From CAVYWD01 sp963772225 (GTDB lineage Bacteria; Myxococcota; Myxococcia; Myxococcales; UBA5297), in NCBI GenBank assembly GCA_963772225.1, contig CAVYWD010000002.1:2728001-2792000 (forward strand): 64,000 nt of DNA, written 5' to 3'. This document shows positions 1-7,887 of the stretch, in pieces; position 1 is the first letter of the stretch, and each line of letters begins with the position of its first letter. Below the pieces are notes generated by a model. The model saw nothing but the letters and a program-made list of their open reading frames with translations, searched no databases and was not told the origin of the DNA. Made by a program: the position numbers and the translations under genes.

Positions 1-2
1 TG

Positions 3-839
3 GTGCTGGCGTACGGCGAGCGCGTCGAAGGGGCGGTGACGCAGGTCCGCGAGCTGACGGTGGGGCTGCTTCGCGACGACGGCTCCTGGCACATCCTGGG
101 CAGCGTGGGCGGCGGGTTCACGGAGGACGACCGCGTCGCCTGGCACCAGCGGCTCTCGGCCATGGAAGTGCCCAGCAGCTTCCGCCTGGCGAACCGCGAG
201 GGGACGCTGTGCCGGTTCGTGGAGCCGAAGGTCGTGGTCGAGGTGCGCTGCCACGACCTCACCGACACCGATTCGTCCGACCTGCCGGTGCATCGGATGA
301 CGCTGCGCTTCGAGGCCGGCAAAGGCTATTCGCCCGTCGCGCCGCTGCCCATCGGCTCGATGATCTTCCCGGTGTTTCAGCGCGAGCGGGCCGACAAGCT
401 GCCGGACGTGGGCAGCGTGGGGCTCGACCAGGTCTATGCGCGGCTGCCGTTCGAGGCGCGCTTCCAGAGCGCGTCGGCGGAGCAGCGCCCGGCGGCCGAG
501 GTGATTCGACGCGGCGTTTTCACGAAGGTGACCAAGGAGCAGACGGCGGTGCGCAAGTTCGTCGCCGTCGCGACGCACAAGGCGAACGACCCGGCGTATC
601 CGCCGTTCGTGGTGCATTTCACCGATTACTCGGCGGGGCGCGCGGAGCCCTTGAAGACGGCGATTCGCGTGGCGTCGACCAGGGAGAAGCTGGACCGGCA
701 TGTCCAGGGCTGGCTCGAGGAGAACGTGAAGCGGGGTTGGGCGGAGGTGAAGGTGGGCGAGGCGGCGGCGGCGACTCCCGCGACGCCAGCCCCCGCGCCG
801 GCCAAGCCGAAGGGACGGCCGAAGAAGGCGAGCGCCTGA
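3..839 (+). CDS. C-terminal part of a possible nucleotidyltransferase/ligase-like protein (5' partial)
   Basis: The reading frame is already open at the window edge, so this is probably the end of a longer protein; the GTG at position 3 need not be the start. The first 90 or so residues (a run of beta-type sequence with VGLLRDDG, VGGGF and LCRFVEPKVVVEVRCHDL) have the feel of the OB-fold that closes ATP-dependent DNA/RNA ligases. The rest does not match a family I can name with confidence. The tail after residue 250 is Ala/Pro/Lys-rich, ends in a basic KPKGRPKKASA stretch and resembles an AT-hook-like nucleic-acid-binding tail. The ligase assignment is inference and weak. The next gene is about 200 bases away behind its own promoter, so no operon is implied. 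Confidence 0.5.
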   Translation: MLAYGERVEGAVTQVRELTVGLLRDDGSWHILGSVGGGFTEDDRVAWHQRLSAMEVPSSFRLANREGTLCRFVEPKVVVEVRCHDLTDTDSSDLPVHRMTLRFEAGKGYSPVAPLPIGSMIFPVFQRERADKLPDVGSVGLDQVYARLPFEARFQSASAEQRPAAEVIRRGVFTKVTKEQTAVRKFVAVATHKANDPAYPPFVVHFTDYSAGRAEPLKTAIRVASTREKLDRHVQGWLEENVKRGWAEVKVGEAAAATPATPAPAPAKPKGRPKKASA

Positions 840-969
840 CTGTGCCGTCTTCAAGTGCAAGAGCGCGCCGGACGCAGCGCCGCGATGATCGCCGAGAGCC
901 GCCTGCGCCGGTGGTCTTCGATGCCGATATCGCCCCTCGGGGCCAGGCCTCGTCGCCAGTCGCGAGCCG

Positions 970-1015
970 TTGCGTCACGACTCTGGTGAGACTAGTCTTG
1001 GTCTCAGATGAGACC
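970..1015 (+). promoter_or_regulatory. Promoter and paired palindromic operators of the Xre/RES toxin-antitoxin operon
   Basis: Two adjacent palindromes sit just upstream of the antitoxin gene: AGACTAGTCT at 989-998 (perfect) and GGTCTCA-GA-TGAGACC at 1000-1015 (perfect 7-base arms). Both are built from the same GAGAC/GTCTC half-site, so four half-sites alternate over 30 bases. A modest sigma-70 promoter can be read as TTGCGT (970-975), 17-base spacer, TAGTCT (993-998), which would put the first operator on the -10. A Shine-Dalgarno GGAG lies at 1027-1030, six bases before the ATG. Autorepression by the Xre antitoxin is known for this TA class; that these are its sites is inference. Confidence 0.6.
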
Positions 1016-1036
1016 CAGGTCTTCCAGGAGTCCGAC

Positions 1037-1471
1037 ATGGTCGCAGTCCACGCCAACATCGCCGACGCCCTGGGCCTCAAGGGGAAGGGGCAGCGCTCGA
1101 CGCTCGGCATGATCGAGGAGATCATGAAGGGCCTTCCCGTGGACGCTCTGTACCGCATCGCCCATTGGGTCGCGCCCGGGGATGCGAACTTCAAATTCCA
1201 GATCGTGTCGAAGCCGACCCTCGCCCGGCGGAAGAGCCGTCCGGACGCGCACCTGACGCCCGACGAAAGCGACCGTCTCGCGCGCCTGGCGCAGGTCTGG
1301 ACCTTCGCTCTGGAGGTTTGGGGTGACGAGGAGAGCGCGCGCGCCTTCCTGTTCCGGCCGCACCCGCTCTTGAACGGGCGAAAGCCGATCGACCTGAGCC
1401 TGGCCACGGACTTGGGCGCCCGCCTCGTCGAGGAGATCCTCGGGCGGCTCAAATACGGAACCGCCGCGTGA
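1037..1471 (+). CDS. Xre/MbcA/ParS-type antitoxin (DUF2384)
   Basis: A protein of 144 residues whose C-terminal half reads as the Xre/MbcA/ParS toxin-binding domain: LARLAQVWTFALEVWGDEE, then a segment around FLFRPHPLLNGRKPIDL and a closing helix VEEILGRLKYG. This is the classical signature of antitoxins partnered with RES toxins. The N-terminal half is expected to be the helix-turn-helix. The frame is open far upstream, but the ATG at 1037 is preceded by GGAG at the right distance and follows palindromic operators, so it is preferred. The stop overlaps the next start by four bases (GTGA), the usual translational coupling in these pairs. It should neutralise the RES toxin by direct binding and repress the operon. 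Confidence 0.88.
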   Translation: MVAVHANIADALGLKGKGQRSTLGMIEEIMKGLPVDALYRIAHWVAPGDANFKFQIVSKPTLARRKSRPDAHLTPDESDRLARLAQVWTFALEVWGDEESARAFLFRPHPLLNGRKPIDLSLATDLGARLVEEILGRLKYGTAA

Positions 1472-1944
1472 CCGCGCAGCGGCTCGACCGCGTCTTGAAG
1501 GCCTATCGGATCGGCGACCCCGCGGGGCAGTATCCAATCTTCGATGCCACGGGCTCCAAGCTCTTCCCCGGTCGATGGAATACACCAGCGAGCCCGATGA
1601 TCTACTCGTCGGAGCACTACTCGACGGCAATGCTGGAGAAGCTGGTGCACGGGAGTGGCAGTTTGCCGCCCAACCAGCATTGTATTGAAATAGCCATTCC
1701 CAATGGCGTCTCATACGAGGTCGTCACCCCGGCAACGTTGCCAGGCGGGGAGGCAGCCGACGGCCGCGTCTCGAAGGCCTTCGGGGAGGCGTGGCAAAAC
1801 TCGAAGCGCTCGCTCCTGCTGATGGTGCCGAGCGTGGTGGCGCGCCTCGAGAACAACATTCTCATCAATCACGAGCACGCGGAGTTCAGACAGGTGACGT
1901 GCGGACTCCACCAGCCGGTCTGGTGGGACCACCGCCTATTCTGA
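1468..1944 (+). CDS. RES-domain toxin (NAD+ phosphorylase family)
   Basis: A 158-residue RES protein, the normal length for the family. RES toxins degrade cellular NAD+ when freed from their antitoxin. The sequence shows the family landmarks: YRIG near residue 13, GRWN (Arg36) in the first half, then IYSSEHYSTAMLE with Tyr46 and Glu57, which correspond to the Arg, Tyr and Glu positions of the active site, and a closing HPVW-like end (LHQPVWWDHRLF). It starts with GTG inside the antitoxin stop, so the two are co-translated. The gene looks complete and intact. Assignment to the Xre-RES type II class rests on both genes together. Confidence 0.92.
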   Translation: MTAQRLDRVLKAYRIGDPAGQYPIFDATGSKLFPGRWNTPASPMIYSSEHYSTAMLEKLVHGSGSLPPNQHCIEIAIPNGVSYEVVTPATLPGGEAADGRVSKAFGEAWQNSKRSLLLMVPSVVARLENNILINHEHAEFRQVTCGLHQPVWWDHRLF

Positions 1945-2169
1945 CGTCGGGTGTTCTGGGACTTGGTGCCCTCGGGGTGGTGACCAGGCGGGGGCAGCGC
2001 AGATTCCCGCAGCGTCGCCGGCCCAACCCGAGGCCGATGACCGCGACCTTCTCCGCGGTGAGGATGGCGCGGCCCGGGGCTCGCCTGCTCCTCTCGCTCG
2101 AGTCGACCCCCAAGACTCCCCGGCCGGCGAAGCGATAGCGCAATAGCTTGCGGCCGGAGGATCTGCCAA

Positions 2170-2400
2170 ATGACGACCGAAACAGGAGAGAAGAAGCCAT
2201 TGGAGCAGCTCGTCGAAATCCGGCGTACGCTCCAGGACGCCGGAATTACACTGCTTCAGGCAGCCACCGCCGCCGTGAATGCCCTCGCGAAGGACACGTT
2301 CACGGCGACCAAGGCCGCCATCGGGGCGGCGGACGACACTCTGGCTGCTGCTGAGGAGAAAGTGCGCAAGATACGCGCGGAGCTGCGAAAGCAATCGTAG
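2170..2400 (+). CDS. Small Ala-rich helical protein, unknown function
   Basis: Encodes 76 residues with no recognised domain. The sequence is almost entirely predicted helix, with a regular Ala/Lys/Glu pattern and two amphipathic stretches (roughly 12-45 and 46-75), suggesting a small helical hairpin or coiled-coil protein of the phasin-like or histone-like style. No signal peptide or membrane segment. A clear GGAGG at 2156-2160 lies nine bases before the ATG. It stands alone between the toxin-antitoxin pair and the convergent trxB. Phasin-like is a resemblance in composition only, not an assignment. Confidence 0.6.
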   Translation: MTTETGEKKPLEQLVEIRRTLQDAGITLLQAATAAVNALAKDTFTATKAAIGAADDTLAAAEEKVRKIRAELRKQS

Positions 2401-2477
2401 AAATGTGCCGCTCGCAAAGGGCGATGTCCTCACGCCTGCGGGTCCCTCACCTTTGCGAGTCCGCTCCCCCCTGACGC

Positions 2478-2497
2478 GCCCGCCAGAAATGGCGGGC
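2478..2497. terminator. GC-rich hairpin between convergent genes
   Basis: Perfect inverted repeat GCCCGCCA-GAAA-TGGCGGGC between the 76-residue gene and trxB, which converge here. There is no T-tract on either side, so it is either a factor-assisted terminator or the core of a dispersed hairpin repeat; the flanks (CTCCCCCCTGAC before, GAGGGGACGAGG after) have the look of the common CTCCCC-stem repeats of high-GC proteobacteria. Confidence 0.4.
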
Positions 2498-2525
2498 GAG
2501 GGGACGAGGCGAGCGCGCGACCGAG

Positions 2526-3461
2526 TCAGTCCTCCAGGAACCGCTCCACCTCGATGGCCGCCTGGCACCCCGTGCCGGCGGCGGTGATGGCCTGTCGGTA
2601 GTAGGCGTCCTGCACGTCGCCGGCGGCGAAGACGCCAGGGACGTTGGTGCGGGTCGTGCCGGGGTTGGTCTTGATGTAGCCCTTGGCGTCGAGCTCCAGC
2701 TTGCCGGCGAAGAGCTCGGTGTTGGGCTTGTGGCCGATGGCGACGAACAGCCCTTGGGCCTCGACGAGCGAGGCGGCGCCGGTCTGAAGGTTCTTCACCT
2801 GCGCACCGGTCATCTTCTTGCCGTCGCCGACGACCTCCTCGACGACCGAGTTCCAGAGGAAGGAGATCTTGGGGTTCCGCTTCGCTTTCTCCTGCATGAT
2901 TTTGGAGGCGCGCAGGGCGTCGCGGCGGTGGACGACGGTGACCTTGCGGGCGTGGTTCGTGAGGTAGGTCGCCTCTTCCATGGCGGTGTCGCCGCCGCCG
3001 ACGACCAGCACGTCCTTGTTCTTGAAGAAGAAGCCGTCGCAGGTGGCGCAGGCGGAGACGCCGCGGCTCTGGTAGGTCTTCTCGCCCTTGGCGCCGGTCC
3101 ACATGGCCGACGCGCCGGTGGCGATGATGACGGACTGGGCGAGCACCTCGGTGGAGTCGGCCTTGACGCGGAAGGGCCGGGAGGAGAAGTCGACCTCCAC
3201 GGCGCTCTCGTCGAGGATGCGGGTGCCGAAGCGCTCGGCCTGCGCCTTGAAGAGCTCCATCAGCTCGGGCCCGGTGACGCCCTTGGGGAAGCCGGGGAAG
3301 TTCTCCACCTCGGTGGTGATCATGAGCTGGCCGCCGGGCACGAAGGGAATGGTCCCGGCCAGGAGCAGCGGGTTGAGCGACGCGCGGGCCGCGTAGATGC
3401 CCGCGGTGTAGCCGGCCGGGCCGGAGCCGATGATGACGACCTTCTCGGTGGTGGGTGCCAT
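2526..3461 (-). CDS. trxB: Thioredoxin reductase
   Basis: A complete 311-residue low-molecular-weight thioredoxin reductase. It transfers electrons from NADPH through FAD to thioredoxin in the cytoplasm. Visible landmarks in order: FAD-binding GSGPAGYTAGIYAAR at residues 12-26, GGQLMITTEVENFPGF at 43-57, the redox pair CATC (Cys138, Cys141) followed by DGFFF, the NADPH-binding GGGDTAMEEA, and the C-terminal FAD motif GVFAAGDVQD. The length is normal for TrxB. It is transcribed divergently from the UbiE-type methyltransferase with a 216-base spacer; a TTATATA stretch near 3588-3594 may serve one of the two promoters. Confidence 0.97.
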   Translation of the reverse strand: MAPTTEKVVIIGSGPAGYTAGIYAARASLNPLLLAGTIPFVPGGQLMITTEVENFPGFPKGVTGPELMELFKAQAERFGTRILDESAVEVDFSSRPFRVKADSTEVLAQSVIIATGASAMWTGAKGEKTYQSRGVSACATCDGFFFKNKDVLVVGGGDTAMEEATYLTNHARKVTVVHRRDALRASKIMQEKAKRNPKISFLWNSVVEEVVGDGKKMTGAQVKNLQTGAASLVEAQGLFVAIGHKPNTELFAGKLELDAKGYIKTNPGTTRTNVPGVFAAGDVQDAYYRQAITAAGTGCQAAIEVERFLED

Positions 3462-3677
3462 GGTTCAGTCCTCGAAGATGATGGCGCGGGGCTGTTGGAC
3501 GGCTTTGCCTCGAGCAAGTATGAGCCAGCGGCCGATGAGAGCCTCTTTCGCTGGCCCGGTTTCGCGGGCGGCTTCGGCGGCGACTTCTTATATACCTGGC
3601 GACCAGCCGTCGTCCCCAGGCGCGGGTCTTTTCGATTCGCAAGGAAGGCGGCCGTTTCACCCGTGAAGAGGAGGACC

Positions 3678-4412
3678 ATGAAGGCGGCCAGCGCGAGCGG
3701 TTCCTCTCCGAGAGGGCCGGCGTCGGCCGCGCGGGTGAAGGGCATCTTCAGGCACATCGCGCCTCGATACGACATGGTCAACGCGCTCTCCTCGCTGGGC
3801 CTCGACCGGCACTGGCGCCGGGCGGCGGTGCGGCTGGCGGAGCTGCCGACGGGGAGCCGCGCGCTCGACCTGGCGGCGGGGACCGGAGAGCTCAGCCTGG
3901 CGGTGGCGAAGCTGGGCGAGCCGTCGTTCCTGGTCACCACGGACTTCGTGCCGCAGATGCTCGCCCAGGCGCAGCGCAAGCTGGAGCGCTACCAGGGGCC
4001 GACGCGGGTGGCCTTCGAGCTGGCCGACGCCGAGCAGCTGCCGTTCAAGGCCCAGAGCTTCGACGCGGTGACCATCGGGTTCGGGGTGCGCAACCTTTCG
4101 CGCCGGGACGAGAACTTTCGAGAGGTGCGCCGGGTGCTCAAGCCTGGCGGGCGATACGTCATCCTCGAATTCGCGCGGCCGCCGTTCCTGCCGGTGCGCG
4201 CGGCGTTCGACACGTACCTCGCCACCGTCGTGCCGATGTGGGGCGGGCTCCTGGCCCGCGACCCGGACGCCTACCGGTATCTGAGAGACTCCATCCGCGC
4301 GCCCTTGGACCCGGACGCGATGGCCCAGGAGCTGCGGGAGGCGGGGTTCGCGCGCGCGGAGTGGGAGGCGTTGACGTCGGGGGTCGTCACGGTGCATTTG
4401 GCGGTGAAGTGA
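3678..4412 (+). CDS. ubiE: UbiE/MenG-type quinone C-methyltransferase
   Basis: SAM-dependent methyltransferase of 244 residues that methylates demethylmenaquinone and/or the ubiquinone precursor ring. Motifs: IAPRYDMVNALSSLGLDRHWRR near the start (UbiE N-terminal signature), LDLAAGTGELS (SAM-binding motif I), FDAVTIGFGVRNL (motif II) and RVLKPGGRYVILEF (motif III). The frame is open for hundreds of codons upstream, but the ATG at 3678 has GAGGAGGA directly before it and fits the family length. Members from menaquinone-only organisms would be MenG; which quinone is used cannot be told here. No biosynthesis neighbours are present. Confidence 0.93.
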   Translation: MKAASASGSSPRGPASAARVKGIFRHIAPRYDMVNALSSLGLDRHWRRAAVRLAELPTGSRALDLAAGTGELSLAVAKLGEPSFLVTTDFVPQMLAQAQRKLERYQGPTRVAFELADAEQLPFKAQSFDAVTIGFGVRNLSRRDENFREVRRVLKPGGRYVILEFARPPFLPVRAAFDTYLATVVPMWGGLLARDPDAYRYLRDSIRAPLDPDAMAQELREAGFARAEWEALTSGVVTVHLAVK

Positions 4413-4493
4413 GGGCCAACTGAAGCATCGAGTATCGACGACTGGACGAAAGGCCCGGGAGGTGCCGCGAAAGGTGAGGCAGGAGGGGAAGGG

Positions 4494-4655
4494 ATGCTCT
4501 CGTTCCTTCTCGTGCCGCTTCTGGCTTCATTGTCATTCGCGAAGGCGCTCGTCCTTGCGCCCATTCTCAGGGCCCCGTTTGCCTTCGGAGAGGAATGGGG
4601 CTGGCGAGGCTGTCTCTTTCCAAGGCTCCTGACTTTTGGGCAATGGAGGTATTGA
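4494..4655 (+). pseudogene. Remnant of a CPBP/CAAX-type intramembrane protease
   Basis: A 53-codon open frame beginning with ATG after a GGAGGGG-like ribosome site. It reads as a hydrophobic helix followed by FGEEWGWRGCLFPRL, which is the catalytic EExxxR motif 1 of the CPBP (CAAX protease and bacteriocin-processing) membrane protease family. Everything else of the roughly 200-residue family (second and third catalytic motifs, the remaining helices) is missing, and the frame stops shortly after. This looks like the decayed core of a former protease gene rather than a functional gene. Nothing else recognisable lies between 4413 and 4793. Confidence 0.6.
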
Positions 4656-4793
4656 GGGCGGAGACCGAGGACCTTGCGACAGAATATTGAATGTGAACGG
4701 TAGGGGGAGGCATCGCCTTAGACGCGCCTTAGACGCGATCGTGTCGCGCCCTGGAAGAGGCCGACTGACCGCTCGCCCCTTCGAACCTCGGGG

Positions 4794-5423
4794 CTATTCG
4801 CCGCGCCGAACCGTCAGCTGAACCGCCGTTCCCCGCTCGACCGGCGTCCCGGGCACCGGCGCGCTCGCCTCGACGACGCTTCTCGGCGCCTTCTCGCCCC
4901 GCACCTCGCCGACCTTCAACCCGGCCGCCTCGATGCGCAGCCGCGCCTCGTCGACCTCGAGCCCCGCGACCTGGGGCACCGCGACGAGCACGGCCCCCTG
5001 CGGGTGCCCGCCTTCGCGCGTGGCCGCCCAATACGTCGCCATCGCGCCAGTCGCGACCGCGGAGGCCACGAGGACGCCGCGCGCGGCGGCGCCCATTCCC
5101 GGTTGAATGCCGCGCGTCGGCCCGATGTAATCGGGTCGAATTCCCGCGGGCATCGCCGCGATGGACGGAGGGCCCGAGGGACGCGGCGGAATGGACGCGA
5201 GGCGGTCGACCATTGCGCGCAGCTGCTCGGCAGAGATGGCCCGGAGCACAGCCTCCTCCCAGGCCGACAACGCCGCGCCGCGCCCGCGAGCGACGCTCGC
5301 CCGAGAGGCAGGGTCGGCAGCCAGCAGCGCCGCGAGGAGCGCCGCGTCGGAGGCGGCCTGGGCGAGCAGCCGCTCCAAGCCCTCCGGCAGCTTGCCCGCG
5401 TTGACCGCTCGGTCGTCGCTCAT
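4794..5423 (-). CDS. NHLP/Os1348-like N-terminus, transmembrane segment and PASTA domain protein
   Basis: A 209-residue protein with an unusual order of parts. Residues about 11-70 (GLERLLAQAASDAALLAALL, DPASRA, then LSAWEEAVLRAISAEQLRAM) match the spacing of the Os1348-type NHLP clan, the nitrile-hydratase-like leader domain of some RiPP precursors. A Pro-rich linker with two GI(R/Q)P motifs (GIRPD, GIQPG) follows, then one membrane segment around AARGVLVASAVATGAMATYW. The last 60 residues are a single PASTA domain (VPQVAGLEVDEARLRIEAAG to VQLTVRRGE). The start is the ATG at 5423 with GGGAGCG upstream; the longer upstream frame is rejected for its composition. PASTA domains usually bind cell wall. 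The N-terminal assignment is by eye. Confidence 0.7.
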   Translation of the reverse strand: MSDDRAVNAGKLPEGLERLLAQAASDAALLAALLAADPASRASVARGRGAALSAWEEAVLRAISAEQLRAMVDRLASIPPRPSGPPSIAAMPAGIRPDYIGPTRGIQPGMGAAARGVLVASAVATGAMATYWAATREGGHPQGAVLVAVPQVAGLEVDEARLRIEAAGLKVGEVRGEKAPRSVVEASAPVPGTPVERGTAVQLTVRRGE

Positions 5424-5709
5424 CGGGTCCGCTCCCGCTCGAGAAGCAAGGCAGGGCGAGGATGAGGGAAGCCTCGGCGCTTCACAAGCTCGCGCGGCTG
5501 CCGCGCGCACTTCGGCCTGACCGCTGAAGGCAGATGGAGGTGCGGGCGCCTGCTGTGGTAGGCAAGGCGCCCCTCGCGCGAGCGCGCGTCCGCTCGCTTT
5601 CCGGCCGGGTTGTTGGGCTGCCGCCGGCCTTGGCGCTATCCTCGGGCCCGTAAATAGGCGCGGGCGGCCTGCCGTCGATCCGGCACCTGTCGCCTCGAGG
5701 AGAATCCCC

Positions 5710-6282
5710 ATGAATCGATTGCTCTACGCCCTGCTCGCTTCAGCCCTGCTCGCCCCCGCCGCGGCGCACGCCCAGTTCGTCAACGTGCGCGTCGACCTCC
5801 CGGAGGCTCCGCCGCTCGTCGTGGTCTCCCCCGGCGTCCAGGTGGTCGAGAATCACGACGAGGAGATTTTTTTCCACGACAACTGGTACTGGGTTCGCCG
5901 CGAAGGTCACTGGTACCGCTCGCGCCAGCCGCGCGCCGAGTTCGTCTACGTCGAGGAGCGGGGCGTCCCGCGCGCCATCTACGGCGTGCCGCCCGGCCGC
6001 TATCGCCACTACCAGGCCGTCCGCGAGGAGCGCCGGGTCCACGCCGAAGAGGCGCGGCTTCACGAGCGCGAGGTGCGCCAGCACGAGGAGGAGCGGCGGC
6101 TCCACGAGCGCGAGGAGGCCGAGCACCGTCGCGAGCACCACGAGGTAGTGCGGCACGAGGAGCGGCGGGAGGTGCGGCACGAAGAGCGGCGAGAAGCCCA
6201 TCCGCCGGCGCCGGCGCCTGCGCAGGCCCACGGCGAGAAACACCCGGGCAACGCGGGCGAGCACGAGCACGAGCACCGCTGA
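5710..6282 (+). CDS. Exported His/Glu/Arg-rich protein
   Basis: A 190-residue protein with a clean Sec signal peptide (MNRLLYALLASALLAPAAAH, cleavage near AHA-QF). The mature start holds a small beta-rich domain with PPLVVVSPGVQVV, FFHDNWYWVRREGHWYRS and the RAIYGVPPGRYRHY stretch, a domain type seen in many proteobacterial periplasmic proteins of unknown function. Residues about 105-165 are a charged helix of repeated H-E-E-R-R/RLHEREE segments, followed by a Pro/Ala linker and a His/Glu tail. The tail could bind metal or polyanions; that is inference. The gene stands alone and is followed by a strong hairpin. Confidence 0.85.
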   Translation: MNRLLYALLASALLAPAAAHAQFVNVRVDLPEAPPLVVVSPGVQVVENHDEEIFFHDNWYWVRREGHWYRSRQPRAEFVYVEERGVPRAIYGVPPGRYRHYQAVREERRVHAEEARLHEREVRQHEEERRLHEREEAEHRREHHEVVRHEERREVRHEERREAHPPAPAPAQAHGEKHPGNAGEHEHEHR

Positions 6283-6317
6283 GCGCTCACCCTTCCACCC
6301 CGAAATAGGCCCCCCGA

Positions 6318-6350
6318 CCGCCGGTGATCGCCTCGAGCGATCGCCGGCGG
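6318..6350 (+). terminator. Long-stem hairpin after the His-rich exported protein
   Basis: A 14-base-pair stem (6318-6331 with 6337-6350, one T-G wobble) and a five-base loop CTCGA, 35 bases after the stop of the upstream gene. No T-tract follows, so termination may need Rho or a factor, but stem strength and position fit a terminator. Confidence 0.55.
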
Positions 6351-6392
6351 CCTTGCTCGAGGCGCCCACTTCGGGCAGCGTGCCAAGAAAGC

Positions 6393-7796
6393 ATGCCGCG
6401 CACGCCGCCCAAGAACGACGGACCCGGAAGAGCGCCCCGCCCCGACGAGCCGTTCTCGCAGCTCTACCCGCTCATCCTCGAGAGCATCGGCGAGGGCGTA
6501 TTCACCGTCGACGAGGAGTTCCGCATCACTTCGTTCAACCGGGAGGCCGAGGCCATCTCGGGCGTCTCCCGGGACGAGGCCATCGGCAAGCCATGCCGCG
6601 ACGTCTTCCGGGCGAGCATCTGCGCGTCCGAGTGCGCGCTCAAGCGGACGCTCAGCACCGGGCGCCCGGTGCGCGACTTCCGCATCGACGTCAGCAACAC
6701 GTCCGATCAAACCGTCCCCATCCTGGTTTCGACCGCGGCCCTGCGGAACGCGGCCGGCCGCCTCATCGGCGGCGTGGAGATCTTCCGGGACGTGTCCGAG
6801 GTGGAGATCCTGCGCCACGCCCTCGAGGGACAGCGCGGCCTGTCGGACCTCATCGGCGCGAGCCCTGCCATGCGCGAGGTCTTTCGCATTCTCCCCGACG
6901 TCGCGCAAAGCGACGCGACGGTGCTCATCCAAGGTCCCAGCGGGACGGGCAAGGAGCTGGTCGCCCGCGCCGTCCACGACCTCAGCCCGCGCCGCGACAA
7001 GCCCTTCGTCCAAATCAACTGCGCGGCGCTCCCGGACACGCTGCTCGAGTCGGAGCTCTTCGGCTACGTGAAGGGCGCCTTCACCGACGCGCGCCGCGAC
7101 AAGCCGGGCCGCTTCCAGCAGGCCGCCGGCGGCACCATCCTGCTCGACGAGATCGGCGACGTCTCGCCCGCTTTCCAGGTGAAGCTGCTCCGCGTGCTGC
7201 AGGAGGGCGAGGTCCAGCCGCTCGGGAGCACCCGCGCGCTCAAGCCCGACGTCCGGGTCATCGCCGCGACCAATCGCGACCTCACTGCTCTGGTGCGCGA
7301 GGGGATGTTCCGCGAGGACCTCTACTACCGGATTCGCGTGGTGCCCATCACCCTGCGCCCCCTGAGGGAGCGGCGGGAAGACATCCCGCTCCTCGTGGAG
7401 CACTTCCTGAAGCGGTTCGCCGCGAAGAGCGGCAAGCCCATCCGCGAGGTCGGCGCGCCGGCGCTGCAGGCGCTGATGCAGTACGACTTCCCGGGCAACA
7501 TCCGCGAGCTGGAGAACGCCATCGAGCGCGCCTTCGTCCTCTGCCACGGCGAGCGGATCGAGCTCGAGAATCTTCCAGAGGAGATCGCGCAGCCGCCGGG
7601 CTCCGGACCCACCCGCGCGCAGGACCAGGCGCCTCGCCCGTCGGCCGCTCCTTCTCCCGAAGCTGCAGCGCTTCTCCGGACGCTCCAGGCCAACCGGTGG
7701 GAGCGCGAGGCCACGGCGCGCGCGCTGGGCATCGGCCGGAGCACGCTCTGGCGGCGAATGAAGCGGCTGGGGCTGATCAAGGACGAGCCTGGCTGA
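6393..7796 (+). CDS. PAS-containing sigma-54-dependent transcriptional activator
   Basis: A 467-residue activator that should remodel sigma-54 RNA polymerase at -24/-12 promoters. Order of domains: PAS sensor at about 24-140, AAA+ at about 150-385 with Walker A GPSGTGKE (181-188) and Walker B LLDEIGD, then a Fis-type helix-turn-helix ending in TARALGIGRSTLWRRMKRLG. The PAS carries a Cys triad (Cys68, Cys77, Cys81) in C-x8-C-x3-C spacing, which suggests a metal, Fe-S or redox cofactor. The sigma-54-contacting loop reads GAFTDA (228-233) instead of the usual GAFTGA. No receiver domain, so it is not a classical NtrC response regulator. The start is the ATG at 6393; the ribosome site is weak. Confidence 0.93.
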   Translation: MPRTPPKNDGPGRAPRPDEPFSQLYPLILESIGEGVFTVDEEFRITSFNREAEAISGVSRDEAIGKPCRDVFRASICASECALKRTLSTGRPVRDFRIDVSNTSDQTVPILVSTAALRNAAGRLIGGVEIFRDVSEVEILRHALEGQRGLSDLIGASPAMREVFRILPDVAQSDATVLIQGPSGTGKELVARAVHDLSPRRDKPFVQINCAALPDTLLESELFGYVKGAFTDARRDKPGRFQQAAGGTILLDEIGDVSPAFQVKLLRVLQEGEVQPLGSTRALKPDVRVIAATNRDLTALVREGMFREDLYYRIRVVPITLRPLRERREDIPLLVEHFLKRFAAKSGKPIREVGAPALQALMQYDFPGNIRELENAIERAFVLCHGERIELENLPEEIAQPPGSGPTRAQDQAPRPSAAPSPEAAALLRTLQANRWEREATARALGIGRSTLWRRMKRLGLIKDEPG

Positions 7797-7887
7797 GCGA
7801 AGGCGCTGAGCCGCCCCGCGCGTCCCTGTGCAACCCGCGCTCGGCGTCTCTTCCCTTTTGCCGCGGAAGCGCGCAATAGCAGGGGCA

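Noticed and set aside
2730..3677. N-terminal extension of the UbiE frame opposite trxB
   Set aside because: Antisense to trxB, low-complexity composition; a good ribosome site and the family length place the start at 3678.
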